A DNA stretch of 64,000 nucleotides from Massilia sp. BSC265 (GCF_000740675.1 NZ_JPXI01000024.1:124001-188000); one strand, 5' to 3'; numbered from the stretch's first letter, positions 1-8,947 are shown. Numbers and translations: made by a program. Notes: a model not told the origin generated them from the sequence alone.

Positions 1-2
1 TG

Positions 3-2057
3 TGCTCGGCCAAGGAACTGAAGATCTCGGAAGAGGGCAGCGGCCTGATGGAACTGCCGGCAGACGCACCGGTCGGCACCAGCATCCGCGACTACCTCGG
101 CCTGGACGACCTGAAGTTCACCATCAAGCTGACCCCGAACAAGGCGGACTGCCTGTCGGTGCTGGGCGTGGCGCGGGAAGTAGCAGCCCTGACTGGCACC
201 CCGCTGCACGTGCCGACCACCAAGCAGGTCGCGGTCAACCTGAATGAGACCTTGCCGGTGAGGATCTCGGCCCCGGACCTGTGCGGCCGCTTCTCGGGGC
301 GCGTCATCCGCGGCTTGAACGCGCGCGCCGCCACCCCGGAGTGGATGGTCCAGCGCCTCGAACGCAGCGGCCAGCGTTCGGTGTCGGCCCTGGTCGACAT
401 CTCGAACTACGTGATGCTCGAAGTCGGCCGTCCCTCGCACGTGTTTGACCTGGCCAAGATCCACGGCGGTTTGGATATCCGCTGGGGCAAGAAAGGCGAG
501 ACCCTCAAACTCCTGAACGGCAATACCATCGAGGTCGACGAGTGGGTCGGCGTGATCGCTGACGACAAGGAAATCGAATCGCTGGCCGGCATCATGGGCG
601 GCGACTCCACCGCCGTCACGCTGGACACCACCGACATCTACCTGGAAGCCGCCTTCTGGTGGCCGAACGCCATCCAGGGCCGCGCCCGCAAGTACAATTT
701 CTCCACCGACGCGGCCTACCGCTTCGAGCGCGGCGTCGACTATGCGACCACCGTCGAGCATATCGAACGCATTACCGCCCTGATCGTCGAGATCTGCGGC
801 ACTGCCGAGACGAAAGTCGGCCCGGTCGACGACCAGGCAGTGAACCTGCCCCAGCCGAAGTCGGTCGCCATGCGCACGGCGCGCGCCGCCAAGGTGATCG
901 GCGTGCCCTTGAGCGACGAGGTGGTGGCCGACATCTTTACCCGCTTGCAGCTGCCGTTCACGTTTGACGCCGGCGTGTTCCAGGTGACCTCGCCCTCGTA
1001 CCGCTTCGACATCGAGATCGAAGAAGACCTGATCGAGGAAGTGGCGCGCGTGTACGGCTTCGAGAACATCCCGGCCAACCCGCCGGTCGCGGCAAGCAGC
1101 ATGCTGATCGCGCCCGAAAACACCCGCTCGCTGTTCGCGATCCGCCACCAGCTGGCCGACCTGGGTTACCAGGAAACCGTCAACATGAGCTTCGTCGAGG
1201 CCCAGTGGGAACAGGATTTCGCGGCGAACGGCGATCCGATCCGTCTGCAGAATCCGATCGCCAGCCAGATGAGCGTGATGCGCTCGAGCCTGGTGGGCAG
1301 CCTGGTGGCCAACGTGCGCTACAACGTCAACCGCAAGGCCGGCCGCGTGCGCGTGTTCGAAGTGGGCGCGGTCTTCAAGCGCAATCCGGAAGTCCGGGAC
1401 GGCCCGCTGTCGGTGGCCGGTTTCGACCAGCCCAAGCGCGTCGCCGCCATCGCCTACGGCCCGTTTGTCGACGAGCAGTGGGGCGAGAAGACCCGCGCCG
1501 TGGACTTCTTCGACGTCAAGGCCGACCTGGAAAGCCTGTTCGCTCCGGCGGCCCTCCGCTTCGTGAAGGGCGAGCATCCGGCACTGCACCCGGGCCGCAG
1601 CGCTTTTGTGGAACTCGACGGCAAGCAAATCGGTTTCATCGGCGAGCTGCATCCGCGCTGGCTGCAGAAGTACGACCTACCCCAGGCGCCGGTCCTGTTC
1701 GAGGTCGATGCCGACGCGCTGCGCCAGCGTGCCGTGCCGGCCTACACCGAGATTTCCAAGTTCCCGGGCGCGACCCGCGACCTGGCGCTGGTGGTGAAGC
1801 AGGGCGTCCCGGCCCAGGAAGTGCTCGATGCCTTCCAGGCCGAGATCGCTGCCAATCCGGGTGGAAAGATCGTGCAAGCCGTTGTTTTGTTTGATGAATA
1901 CCGCGGCAAGGGCCTGGAGACGGATGAAAAAAGCCTTGCTTTCCGCTTTGGCTTGCAAGATACTCAATCGACGCTGCAGGACGACGCGGTGGATGCCATC
2001 ATGGCGGCCGTGGCCCGTGCGGCACAAGAAAAAGTCGGCGCAAAGCTGCGTGCATGA
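3..2057 (+). CDS. pheT: Phenylalanyl-tRNA synthetase beta subunit, 5'-truncated
   Basis: Class II aminoacyl-tRNA synthetase beta chain; with PheS it charges tRNA-Phe as a cytoplasmic alpha2beta2 enzyme. The frame is already open at base 3 (reading [14 protein letters not shown]), so the start and roughly the first 110-120 residues lie upstream; 684 codons are visible. In order one sees the B3/B4 editing region ([19 protein letters not shown], then DGGDST-like text around [20 protein letters not shown]), the B5 domain, the catalytic-like core (RRFEV-type text at [11 protein letters not shown]) and the C-terminal ferredoxin-fold anticodon-binding domain ([14 protein letters not shown] to the end). 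The gene is followed by ihfA and a merR-type gene, the usual order in betaproteobacteria. Stop is TGA at 2055-2057. Confidence 0.97.
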   Translation, partial: CSAKELKISEEGSGLMELPADAPVGTSIRDYLGLDDLKFTIKLTPNKADCLSVLGVAREVAALTGTPLHVPTTKQVAVNLNETLPVRISAPDLCGRFSGRVIRGLNARAATPEWMVQRLERSGQRSVSALVDISNYVMLEVGRPSHVFDLAKIHGGLDIRWGKKGETLKLLNGNTIEVDEWVGVIADDKEIESLAGIMGGDSTAVTLDTTDIYLEAAFWWPNAIQGRARKYNFSTDAAYRFERGVDYATTVEHIERITALIVEICGTAETKVGPVDDQAVNLPQPKSVAMRTARAAKVIGVPLSDEVVADIFTRLQLPFTFDAGVFQVTSPSYRFDIEIEEDLIEEVARVYGFENIPANPPVAASSMLIAPENTRSLFAIRHQLADLGYQETVNMSFVEAQWEQDFAANGDPIRLQNPIASQMSVMRSSLVGSLVANVRYNVNRKAGRVRVFEVGAVFKRNPEVRDGPLSVAGFDQPKRVAAIAYGPFVDEQWGEKTRAVDFFDVKADLESLFAPAALRFVKGEHPALHPGRSAFVELDGKQIGFIGELHPRWLQKYDLPQAPVLFEVDADALRQRAVPAYTEISKFPGATRDLALVVKQGVPAQEVLDAFQAEIAANPGGKIVQAVVLFDEYRGKGLETDEKSLAFRFGLQDTQSTLQDDAVDAIMAAVARAAQEKVGAKLRA

Positions 2058-2070
2058 TGTGCTGTATCGG

Positions 2071-2089
2071 GGCGCTTCGTTGAAGCGCC
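2071..2089 (+). terminator. Hairpin between pheT and ihfA
   Basis: A perfect 8-bp stem, GGCGCTTC/GAAGCGCC with a GTT loop, lies 13 bases after the pheT stop. No T-run follows, so it is more likely a processing or attenuation element inside the pheT-ihfA transcript than a strong intrinsic terminator. Confidence 0.4.
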
Positions 2090-2133
2090 TCACATCGTTC
2101 CAAAACATCGTTTCTTGAAGGTAGGGCTTCAAA

Positions 2134-2559
2134 ATTAATAACAACGACGTTGATTCGGCCGTGTTCCAGGAAGCGCTGGCGGCCGATCTGCATCGCGCGA
2201 CGCAAGTTGCGCGGATGCGGAAGGAAGCAGAGAAGGACCTGCCGACCCTGACCAAGGCCGAGCTGGCCGAGCTGCTGTTCGAGCAGGTCGGCCTGAACAA
2301 GCGCGAAGCCAAGGACATGGTCGAGACCTTCTTCGACGAGATCCGCAACGCGCTCGAGCGCGGCGAGGCCGTCAAGCTGTCGGGCTTCGGCAACTTCCAG
2401 TTGCGCGACAAGCCGCAGCGGCCGGGCCGCAACCCGAAAACCGGGGAAGAGATCCCCATCACGGCGCGCCGCGTCGTAACTTTCCACGCCAGCCAGAAGC
2501 TCAAGGGAATGGTCGAGGAGACTAATCCGCCGGGTAACTCGCTGGCCCGTGCCGCCTGA
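2134..2559 (+). CDS. ihfA: Integration host factor alpha subunit, probable ATT start
   Basis: DNA-bending nucleoid protein of the HU/IHF family; with IhfB it forms a heterodimer that bends DNA in replication, recombination and sigma54 promoters. The core from [19 protein letters not shown] through the DNA-binding arm ([19 protein letters not shown]) is a close IHF-alpha match. The N-terminus is extended by about 30 residues relative to E. coli. The frame opens after a TAG at 2122. The only start with a good ribosome-binding site (AGGG at 2123-2126, 7 bases upstream) is ATT at 2134, giving 141 residues beginning (M)[14 protein letters not shown]. The first conventional start, GTG at 2161, has no Shine-Dalgarno sequence and is the fallback (132 residues). 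Family call is firm; start is inferred. Confidence 0.9.
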   Translation: MNNNDVDSAVFQEALAADLHRATQVARMRKEAEKDLPTLTKAELAELLFEQVGLNKREAKDMVETFFDEIRNALERGEAVKLSGFGNFQLRDKPQRPGRNPKTGEEIPITARRVVTFHASQKLKGMVEETNPPGNSLARAA

Positions 2560-2572
2560 GCAAACTACGTAG

Positions 2573-2980
2573 ATGAGCGAACGACCGAACAAGCCTGAAC
2601 CCGTTGTGCTGCCGCCGATCCCGGCGAAGCGCTATTTCACGATCGGTGAAGTCAGCGATTTGTGCGGCGTCAAACCTCACGTGCTGCGCTACTGGGAGCA
2701 GGAATTTACCCAGCTAAAGCCGGTCAAACGCCGAGGTAACCGTCGTTATTATCAGCACCACGAAGTCCTGCTGATCCGCCGCATCCGCGAGCTGCTCTAC
2801 GAGCAGGGCTTCACCATCAGCGGTGCGCGCAATCGCCTCGACGGTCGCGGCCATGACATGGCCAGTGCAAACGAAGCCGAGCTGCCGCCAGCGGCGCCTG
2901 CCGTCGATATCGAGATGGTTCGGGCCGAGTTGCTGGACATCCTCGCGCTCCTGAAGCACGGCAGCAGCAGCGTCGCCTGA
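2573..2980 (+). CDS. MerR-family transcriptional regulator
   Basis: A 135-residue MerR-type DNA-binding protein. Residues about 20-90 hold the winged helix-turn-helix: RYFTIGEVSDLCGVKPHVLR, then YWEQEF and RRYYQHHEVLLIRRIREL. The C-terminal part (about 95-130) is short, rich in Ala and Glu, and has no cysteine cluster, so no metal sensing is suggested. It starts 13 bases after ihfA and is probably co-transcribed with it; this pheT-ihfA-merR order is common in betaproteobacteria. The inducer and targets are unknown. Confidence 0.9.
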   Translation: MSERPNKPEPVVLPPIPAKRYFTIGEVSDLCGVKPHVLRYWEQEFTQLKPVKRRGNRRYYQHHEVLLIRRIRELLYEQGFTISGARNRLDGRGHDMASANEAELPPAAPAVDIEMVRAELLDILALLKHGSSSVA

Positions 2981-3243
2981 GCGCTTGGGCGCGGTGCGCC
3001 GGCCGCCGTGCCGTTTCCAGTGCTGGGAGGCCCGATGCATCTACAATCATCAAATCTATTGAATAGCCCATTGCGCGGTCGTGTTTATACATGTCGCGCA
3101 TAACTCAGCAAGTGTGTGCCTTGATGCCATGCGCCGTAGTGATAGAATGTCACCTGCGGTCATGCTGATATCAACGCATGCAAGCCGGGGCGTGTGTACG
3201 GACCTGGCACTTTCCTGACCAAGGGAAAATTTAAGGGAAGACA

Positions 3244-3876
3244 ATGATACGCGTTGCCATTTGTGACGATCACCAAATAGTTCGAGCAGGGTTCAAGCAG
3301 ATTTTCTCGTCGTCCGGCGAGTTCGAAGTTGTTGCCGAAGGCGCCACCGGCCGCGAGGCCCTTGATATCGCCCGCCGCGAGATCTGCGACGTGCTTCTGC
3401 TCGACATCGCCATGCCGGACCAGAGCGGCATCGATATCCTGCGCACCATCCGCCAGGGTCAACCCAACCTGCCGGTGCTGATCCTGTCCGGTTATCCGGC
3501 GCAGCAGTACGCGCTCAACCTGTTCAAGATGGGCGCCAATGGCTACCTGAACAAGGAATGCGAAGCCGACGAGCTCAAGACCGCGGTGCGCACCGTGTAC
3601 CAGGGCCGCCGTTACGTGAGCTCGACCGTGGGTGAACTGCTCGCGCAGAGTTTCGACCGCGATCCGAATACGGCCCTGCACACCGAGCTCTCGGACCGCG
3701 AGTTCCAGGTCTTCCTGCGCCTGGCCAAGGGGGCCACCGTATCGGACATCGGCAATGCGCTGTCGCTGTCGATCAAGACCGTGTCCACCTACCGTACCCG
3801 CATCATGGAAAAGATGGGACTGCAGTCGAACAGCGACCTGACCTACTACGCCATGAAGAACAACCTGCTCGACTAA
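3244..3876 (+). CDS. NarL/FixJ-type response regulator
   Basis: A 210-residue two-component response regulator. The receiver domain (about 1-120) has the acidic pair D8/D9, the phospho-acceptor Asp54 (LLLDIAMPDQSG), the switch Ser at LILSGYP and the Lys in YLNKE. A LuxR-type helix-turn-helix follows (about 145-205: TELSDREFQVFLRLAKGATV ... LSIKTVSTYRTRIMEKMGL). ATG at 3244 is preceded by AAGGGAAG. The next gene downstream on the same strand is a CHASE3 histidine kinase with a HisKA_3 core of the type that partners NarL-class regulators, so the two are a likely pair although 315 bases apart. Signal and regulon are not evident. Confidence 0.93.
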   Translation: MIRVAICDDHQIVRAGFKQIFSSSGEFEVVAEGATGREALDIARREICDVLLLDIAMPDQSGIDILRTIRQGQPNLPVLILSGYPAQQYALNLFKMGANGYLNKECEADELKTAVRTVYQGRRYVSSTVGELLAQSFDRDPNTALHTELSDREFQVFLRLAKGATVSDIGNALSLSIKTVSTYRTRIMEKMGLQSNSDLTYYAMKNNLLD

Positions 3877-3886
3877 GCTTGCTCCT

Positions 3887-3910
3887 GACGCGCCGGCCTG
3901 CCGGTGCGTC
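3887..3910 (+). terminator. Possible terminator after the response regulator
   Basis: GACGCGCCGGC and GCCGGTGCGTC pair as an 11-bp stem with one G-T pair, eleven bases past the stop codon, followed by TTCTCCT. The T-run is poor, so this is a weak intrinsic terminator at best. Confidence 0.4.
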
Positions 3911-4191
3911 TTCTCCTGCCGCGTTCGCCATCCCCTCCGGCTGATATTTCCAGCCAACACTTGTTTCCAAACGTTACAAAAATTTTCGGGTCATGCAACA
4001 TTTGTATTGCATACCGCTGCGTCCTCACGCACACTTGCACCTGTCGGCCACCCAGCATTTTGTACTCCTTATTTGACCTACTAACAAGGGTGGCACCGCG
4101 TAACGTTCGTTACCGCACGGTCCGCACTGCATTGTCGAGCTAACGCGACTATAATCGGCCCGGACGGCATCGGTTGCGCGAAAGGAAGCCC
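3911..4191 (+). promoter_or_regulatory. AT-richer region upstream of the CHASE3 kinase
   Basis: This stretch has no convincing gene. A perfect -10 hexamer TATAAT sits at 4150-4155, 36 bases before the kinase start, but no good -35 is seen at the right spacing. A short palindrome TAACG-TT-CGTTA lies at 4101-4112, about 38 bases upstream of the -10, and could be an activator site. The region is more AT-rich than its surroundings. Confidence 0.45.
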
Positions 4192-5715
4192 ATGTACTTT
4201 TCCACCGCCTTCGATGGCAAGCGGCTGCGCGGCCTGCCGCTCTCCAAGACCCTGTTGTGCGTGGCCTGTGTCGTCATCCTGGTCATCAACGCGGTCTTCC
4301 TGATCCGCAACCTCGACGACCTGCGTTCCGCGAACGCCCTGCAGGCCCAGACTGCCCGCGTGTCCGACGAACTCCAATACCTGAATCTCCTGGTCACCGA
4401 TGCCGAGAGCGGCCTGCGCGGTTATTTCCTGTCTGGCTCGGAAGTCAACCTCGGTCCACTGCACGCAGCGCCCCAGCAGCTCGACAACCAGTTGCGCGCG
4501 CTGAGCGTGCTTTTGTCCGACAATCCCTCGCAAACGAAGAACCTGGCCCAGCTGCGCAGCCTGGTCCAGCGCAAGCTCGGCCTGATGCACCAGTCGCTCG
4601 AGGTCTACCGGCGGGGCGGGCTGGTCGACATCGTCGCGATTTCCGCCGCTAACGACGAGCGCGGCGAGATGGACGAGATCCGGCTGCAGGTCGTGATCAT
4701 GACGCGCGAGCAGAACGAACTGCTGGCCAGCCGCACCGCCGCATTCTATGAACAGTCGCGCCGCACGGTGCTGCTCGGGGTGGGCATCAACGCCGTCGCC
4801 ATCCTGGTGATCCTGCTGTTCCACAGCCTGGTACAGCGCAGCTTCGGCCTGCGTCTGGAAGCCGAGCGCGCGCTGCAGCAGACCAACGACAGCCTGGAAG
4901 CCGTCGTGGCCGAGCGCACCGAACAGCTGTCGGTGCTGTCGCGCCACCTGATCCGGGTCTCGGAAGAAGAAAAGTCGCGCCTCGCGCGCGAACTGCATGA
5001 CGAGATGGGCGCCAACCTGACGGCCATCGGCATGGACATGACGACGGTGAGCGAGCAGCTCAAGGGCTCTCATCCGGAACTGGTATCGATGCTGGGCCGG
5101 GCGCGCAAGACCCTGGTCGACACCGTCCAGCTCAAGCGCCGCATCATCGAGAACCTGCGCCCGAGCCTGCTCGACAACATGGGGCTGTCGGCCGCGCTGC
5201 AGAGCTATTGCGCCGACTATGCGCGCGTGACGGCGCTCGAGTGCGACGCCCTCATCGACGACGAAGCCGACCGCGCCGGCCCGATGCAGGCGATCGCGCT
5301 GTTCCGCATCACCCAGGAAGCCTTGAACAACGTCGCCAAGTATGCCCGGGCGCGCACCGTGATCGTGAACCTGACGCGCGAGCCGGACGGCTGGGAGCTG
5401 GAAATCACGGACGACGGCATCGGCATCCCGCTTGACGCGATGGCCAAGTCCAAGTCGCACGGGCTGCTGGGCATGCGCGAGCGCGCCTTGCTGCTGGGCG
5501 GGAGCCTGAAGGTGGGACGCGGCGTGAATGGCGTCGGCACCTGTGTGCGGGCCTGGATCCCGACAGCGGCGCCGGGTGGCGAGGGCCCGGCCCAGGCCGC
5601 ACCGGGTGTCGATACCGTGGAAACGACAACGCCGTCCCTGTTGAACGGGACGGCGTCGAATGTGCCGGAAACTACTTCAAAAGCGGCGCCCGACGGGGCG
5701 CCGGTCAACCCCTAG
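4192..5715 (+). CDS. CHASE3-domain sensor histidine kinase (NarX/UhpB type core)
   Basis: A 507-residue membrane sensor kinase. One membrane segment lies near residues 18-38 (TLLCVACVVILVINAVFLI) and another near 195-215 (TVLLGVGINAVAILVILLF). Between them is a periplasmic helical CHASE3-like domain (LLVTDAESGLRGYFLSG is the characteristic stretch). The kinase core has a HisKA_3 phospho-acceptor His269 in LARELHDEMGANL and an ATPase domain with EALNNVAKYA, ITDDGIGIP and GLLGMRERA. ATG at 4192 is chosen over a TTG at 4174 because AAAGGA lies just upstream of it. Likely partner: the NarL-type regulator at 3244. The last ~50 residues are low-complexity and overlap a terminator for the opposite strand. 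Confidence 0.92.
   Translation: MYFSTAFDGKRLRGLPLSKTLLCVACVVILVINAVFLIRNLDDLRSANALQAQTARVSDELQYLNLLVTDAESGLRGYFLSGSEVNLGPLHAAPQQLDNQLRALSVLLSDNPSQTKNLAQLRSLVQRKLGLMHQSLEVYRRGGLVDIVAISAANDERGEMDEIRLQVVIMTREQNELLASRTAAFYEQSRRTVLLGVGINAVAILVILLFHSLVQRSFGLRLEAERALQQTNDSLEAVVAERTEQLSVLSRHLIRVSEEEKSRLARELHDEMGANLTAIGMDMTTVSEQLKGSHPELVSMLGRARKTLVDTVQLKRRIIENLRPSLLDNMGLSAALQSYCADYARVTALECDALIDDEADRAGPMQAIALFRITQEALNNVAKYARARTVIVNLTREPDGWELEITDDGIGIPLDAMAKSKSHGLLGMRERALLLGGSLKVGRGVNGVGTCVRAWIPTAAPGGEGPAQAAPGVDTVETTTPSLLNGTASNVPETTSKAAPDGAPVNP
5621..5656 (-). terminator. Intrinsic terminator of the Crp/Fnr gene, inside the kinase 3' end
   Basis: A perfect 10-bp stem, ACGCCGTCCC/GGGACGGCGT with an 8-base loop, lies at 5629-5656. 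On the minus strand it is followed by TTGTCGTTT, so it should terminate the Crp/Fnr-type gene ending at 5783. It is located within the coding sequence of the plus-strand kinase. A second hairpin (GGCGCCC/GGGCGCC, 5685-5702) lies between it and the kinase stop. Confidence 0.65.
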
Positions 5716-5782
5716 CGGCCAACAATTCGGTGATGGCCGCGTTGCTGCGCCTTGCCCTCGGAGTTTTGTCAGGCGCGATTGT

Positions 5783-6583
5783 TTAGCGCGCCACGTCGCT
5801 CAGCAGACGGTCGTATTCCGACTTGGCGACCTTGTAGCATTCGCCGGCATATTCTTCCAGGCCCGCGCGGTCGAGGACGGTGATGTTGCCGCGGCGGTAC
5901 TGGATCAGGCCTTCGTCCTGCAGCTTGCCGGCAGCGGCGGTGATGCTTTCGCGTCGCACGCCGAGCATGATCGAGATGAGTTCCTGGGTCACCTTGAGCT
6001 CGTTGCTGGCCGAACGGTCCAGGCGGTCGAGCAGCCAGCGGCATAGTTTCTGTTCGATCGAGCTGTGGCGGCCGCCGACGGCGTTCTGCGCCATCTGGGC
6101 GAACAGGGCGTTGGTGTAGCGCATCAGCAGCTGGGGCAGGGCGCCGCCGCGGTTGAAGGCTTCACGCAGGTACTGGGTTTTCAGGCGATAGCCGTAGCCG
6201 GCGCTCTGGACCACGGCGCTGCAGGTGGCGCGTTCGCCCATGAACAGCGACACGCCGACGGCGCCTTCGTGGCCGACCACCGCGATCTCGGTGGTGGCGC
6301 CGTCTTCCATCACATACAGCAGCGACACGATTGCCGTGGTCGGAAAATACACGTATTCCAATTTGCTGCCATACTCAAACAACTCTTTGCCAAATGGCAG
6401 CGGGACAAGTTCCAGGTGCTCGAACAGGGTTTCCAGGTCTTGGCGGGGCAGGGCGCCGAGCAGTTCGTTCTGCTGGGTGCCGCTGTAGCTGACAACGGGG
6501 CGGGACGCGGCTTTCACAGTCTCACTCGTGGCTGGGATCTTGTGTTGCGCTTTCTGCGTACCACCAAGCTGAGCGTTGTTCAT
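5783..6583 (-). CDS. Crp/Fnr-family transcriptional regulator
   Basis: A 266-residue regulator. The N-terminal half is a cyclic-nucleotide-binding-like beta roll (FGKELFEYGSKLEYVYFPTT, then EIAVVGHEGAVGVSLFMGE). The C-terminal helix-turn-helix is around residues 200-245 (LKVTQELISIMLGVRRESIT, IQYRRGNITVLD). No N-terminal cysteine cluster is present, so it is not an Fe-S Fnr. ATG at 6583 is chosen because AGAGGA stands six bases upstream; the frame continues upstream without a better start. It converges with the CHASE3 kinase and is divergent from the OmpR-type regulator. Effector and targets are unknown. Confidence 0.9.
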   Translation of the reverse strand: MNNAQLGGTQKAQHKIPATSETVKAASRPVVSYSGTQQNELLGALPRQDLETLFEHLELVPLPFGKELFEYGSKLEYVYFPTTAIVSLLYVMEDGATTEIAVVGHEGAVGVSLFMGERATCSAVVQSAGYGYRLKTQYLREAFNRGGALPQLLMRYTNALFAQMAQNAVGGRHSSIEQKLCRWLLDRLDRSASNELKVTQELISIMLGVRRESITAAAGKLQDEGLIQYRRGNITVLDRAGLEEYAGECYKVAKSEYDRLLSDVAR

Positions 6584-6852
6584 TTTATGTCCTCTTATCT
6601 CTAACGTGTATCGGTTTGCGATTGCCTGAGGTCTTGTTTTCGTTTCCTCATCGCGATGTGTGAACAATAAAGCTATAGTCTGTTGGCGAACATAAGACTG
6701 GCAGTCGCACCTGTGTAGGCTTGCCGCATCCGGTTTTGTAAGTCCAGTCCTACTGGAGAGATGTCGTTCTGACATCTTATTTTCTTCTGTTGGGGAAACG
6801 TTTTTGCTGCGGTTTCGCGCATAATGTGGCTTTCTTTTCCCCTGACGCGACG
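6584..6852. promoter_or_regulatory. Divergent intergenic region with terminator-like structure
   Basis: This region separates the Crp/Fnr gene from the OmpR-type regulator. It holds a TATAGT (6674-6679), a palindrome GACTG-G-CAGTC (6696-6706), a hairpin TCCAGT-CCT-ACTGGA (6743-6757) and a second hairpin GAGATGTC/GACATCTT (6758-6778) followed by a T-rich tract (ATTTTCTTC). The last looks like an intrinsic terminator on the plus strand upstream of the regulator, which would fit either attenuation or the 3' end of a small RNA. Confidence 0.4.
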
Positions 6853-7536
6853 ATGCCCCTGCCCCTGCTGCTGGTCGAAGACGACGCCGTGCTGGCTGAT
6901 GGGCTGGTGCGTACCTTGCAGGCCCAGGACATGCAGGTCGAACTGCTGCGCGACGGGCTCGCCGCCGATGCCCGCCTGCAGGGCGGCCAGCCGGCAGCGC
7001 AGTTGGCTGTCATCGTGCTGGACATCGGCCTGCCCGGCATCGACGGCTTCGAAGTGCTGCGCCGCCTGCGCGCCCGCGGCGCCTGCACCCCTGTGCTGCT
7101 GCTCACCGCCCGCGACGCCGTCGAAGACCGCGTGCGCGGGCTGGAAAGCGGCGCCGACGATTACCTGGTCAAGCCCTTTGCCACCGCCGAACTGGTGGCG
7201 CGCATCCGCGTTTTGGCGCGGCGCTTCGCCCCGCCCCCCAGCCAGCTCGGGCTGGGCCTGCTCAGCCTCGACGGCGCAACCCGCCGCGCCCGCGTAGGCG
7301 AGCGCGTGCTGGAGGTGTCGGCGCGCGAATGGGGCGTGCTCGAGTACCTGCTGCAGAACGCCGGCCGGGTGGTGTCGAAGCAGCAGATCATCGACGCCAT
7401 CGCCCCCTGGGGCGACGACCTGACCCTCAATGCGGTCGAGGTCTATGTCTCGCGCCTGCGCCTGAAAATCGAGGGGGCGGGGGTGGCGATCCGCACCATC
7501 CGTGGGTTCGGCTACCTGCTCGAAGCAGGCGGCTGA
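6853..7536 (+). CDS. OmpR-family response regulator
   Basis: A 227-residue regulator. The receiver domain carries the acidic pair in LLVEDDAVLADG, the phospho-acceptor Asp57 (VIVLDIGLPGIDGF), TAR in LLLTARD and the conserved Lys in DDYLVKPF. The C-terminal winged helix (about 130-225: LEVSAREWGVLEYLLQNAG, NAVEVYVSRLRLKI, IRTIRGFGYLLE) is typical of the OmpR/PhoB class. ATG at 6853 begins MPLPLLLVEDD, where the domain starts; the open frame upstream adds 21 unsupported residues. It precedes its kinase by 18 bases. The sequence style resembles QseB/TctD regulators. Confidence 0.92.
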   Translation: MPLPLLLVEDDAVLADGLVRTLQAQDMQVELLRDGLAADARLQGGQPAAQLAVIVLDIGLPGIDGFEVLRRLRARGACTPVLLLTARDAVEDRVRGLESGADDYLVKPFATAELVARIRVLARRFAPPPSQLGLGLLSLDGATRRARVGERVLEVSAREWGVLEYLLQNAGRVVSKQQIIDAIAPWGDDLTLNAVEVYVSRLRLKIEGAGVAIRTIRGFGYLLEAGG

Positions 7537-7554
7537 GCTGCCAATGAACCGTCC

Positions 7555-8916
7555 ATGAGCAGCATCCGCCTGCGCTTGCTGAAGTGGCTGGTCGCGCCCA
7601 TCCTCGTCTTTAACCTGCTGGCCGCCAGCCTCACCTACCTGCTGGCCTGGACCCCGGCCCAGCGCGCCTTCGACCAGGGCCTGCTGGACGCCGCTACCGG
7701 CCTGGCCACGCGCCTGCGTTCCGGCGGCGCGGCCGTCCACCCGCCTGCCGACCTACCTGCAGCGGCCCGCGTGCTGGGGGCCGGATCGCCGGACGCCAGC
7801 TGGTTCGTGGTGCGCGACGCCGAAGGCCGGACGCTGGCCGGCGATCCTGCCTTTCCCCGGCGCACCGGCGATGAACCGGTACGCGATGACCGCATGCACG
7901 GTCAAGCGGTGAGGGTGGCCAGCCTGCTGGTGCCCGGAAGCGGCGGCCCCGTCGAGGTCGGGGTGGCGCGCACGCTGAGCCAGCGCCAGCAGGTCCGTTC
8001 CGCCATCGTGCGCGCGCTGGTGCTGCTCGAGGTGGTATTCAGCCTGTCCCTGGTGGGACTGGTCTGGTTCTCGGTCGGCAACGGCCTGGCGCCGCTGGGG
8101 CGCCTGCGCGCCCGGCTGGATGCGCGCGGCAGCCACGACCTGGCGCCGCTCGTTGATGACGGCATGCCGCGCGAGCTGCTCCCCGTAGTGAACGCCTTCA
8201 ACGCACTGCTGGAGCGCATCGCTGCCGGCGCCAAGGCCCAGGACGACTTCCGCGCGAACGTCGCGCACCAGTTGCGCACGCCCCTGGCCGGGCTGCGCCT
8301 GCAGCTGGAATGGCTGGCCGACCGCCACCGTGGCGATCCCGAGACGCTGCGCACCGTCGAGCAGCTGCTGCAGGCCAACGAACGCATGATCCGCCAGGCC
8401 AACCAGCTGTTGTCGCTCGAACGCGCCGGGCCCGACCGCTTCCAACGGGTGCAGCTCGCGCCACTCGACCTGTCGGGCATCGTGGCCGAGTCGATCCAGG
8501 CCTTTGTCGAGCGGGCCCTGCGCAAGGACATCGACCTCGGCTTCGAGCTGGAACCCGCTCCGGTCGCCGGCGAGCACCACATGCTGCGCGACCTGGTCGA
8601 CAACCTGGTGGACAACGCCTTGCGTTATACGCCGGCACACGGCACGGTGACCGTGCGCTGCCGGGCGACGCCGGCAGGGGCGCTGTTCGAGGTCGAGGAT
8701 TCGGGGCCCGGCATCCCGCCCGAAAAGCGGGCGCAGGTGTTCCAACGTTTCGTGCGGCTCGACCAGCACAGCCAGGGCTCGGGCCTCGGCCTGGCCATCG
8801 TGCGCGAGATCGCCGCCGCCCACCGTGCGCGCGTGGAACTCGGGGATGGAACGAACGGACGCGGACTGCGGGTCGCAGTCTGCTTCCCGGAGCACGAACC
8901 GCCTCGGCGCGCCTGA
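7555..8916 (+). CDS. TctE/QseC-like sensor histidine kinase
   Basis: A 453-residue inner-membrane kinase. Membrane segments lie near residues 10-32 and 160-180, flanking a ~125-residue periplasmic sensor region. A degenerate HAMP leads to the phospho-acceptor His238 in VAHQLRTPLAGL (Gln instead of the common Glu, as in TctE relatives). The ATPase domain has NLVDNALRYTP (N box), EDSGPGIPPEKR (G1) and GSGLGLAIVREI (G2). It is transcribed with the OmpR-type regulator just upstream. TctDE and QseBC systems sense tricarboxylates or signals, but the ligand here cannot be deduced. Confidence 0.92.
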   Translation: MSSIRLRLLKWLVAPILVFNLLAASLTYLLAWTPAQRAFDQGLLDAATGLATRLRSGGAAVHPPADLPAAARVLGAGSPDASWFVVRDAEGRTLAGDPAFPRRTGDEPVRDDRMHGQAVRVASLLVPGSGGPVEVGVARTLSQRQQVRSAIVRALVLLEVVFSLSLVGLVWFSVGNGLAPLGRLRARLDARGSHDLAPLVDDGMPRELLPVVNAFNALLERIAAGAKAQDDFRANVAHQLRTPLAGLRLQLEWLADRHRGDPETLRTVEQLLQANERMIRQANQLLSLERAGPDRFQRVQLAPLDLSGIVAESIQAFVERALRKDIDLGFELEPAPVAGEHHMLRDLVDNLVDNALRYTPAHGTVTVRCRATPAGALFEVEDSGPGIPPEKRAQVFQRFVRLDQHSQGSGLGLAIVREIAAAHRARVELGDGTNGRGLRVAVCFPEHEPPRRA

Positions 8917-8927
8917 CACGGCCCCTT

Positions 8928-8947
8928 CTTGCCGCGAGAGCGGCAAG
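8928..8947 (+). terminator. Hairpin after the TctE-like kinase
   Basis: CTTGCCGC-GAGA-GCGGCAAG is a perfect 8-bp stem closed by a GNRA tetraloop, 11 bases past the kinase stop. No T-run follows on either strand, so termination strength is uncertain. Confidence 0.45.

Noticed and set aside
2981..3243. tRNA-Pro after the merR-type gene, as in some betaproteobacteria
   Set aside because: No cloverleaf or CCA-preceding acceptor sequence is seen in the interval.
4174..4191. TTG start for the CHASE3 kinase
   Set aside because: ATG at 4192 has a correctly spaced AAAGGA, while the TTG at 4174 has no ribosome-binding site.
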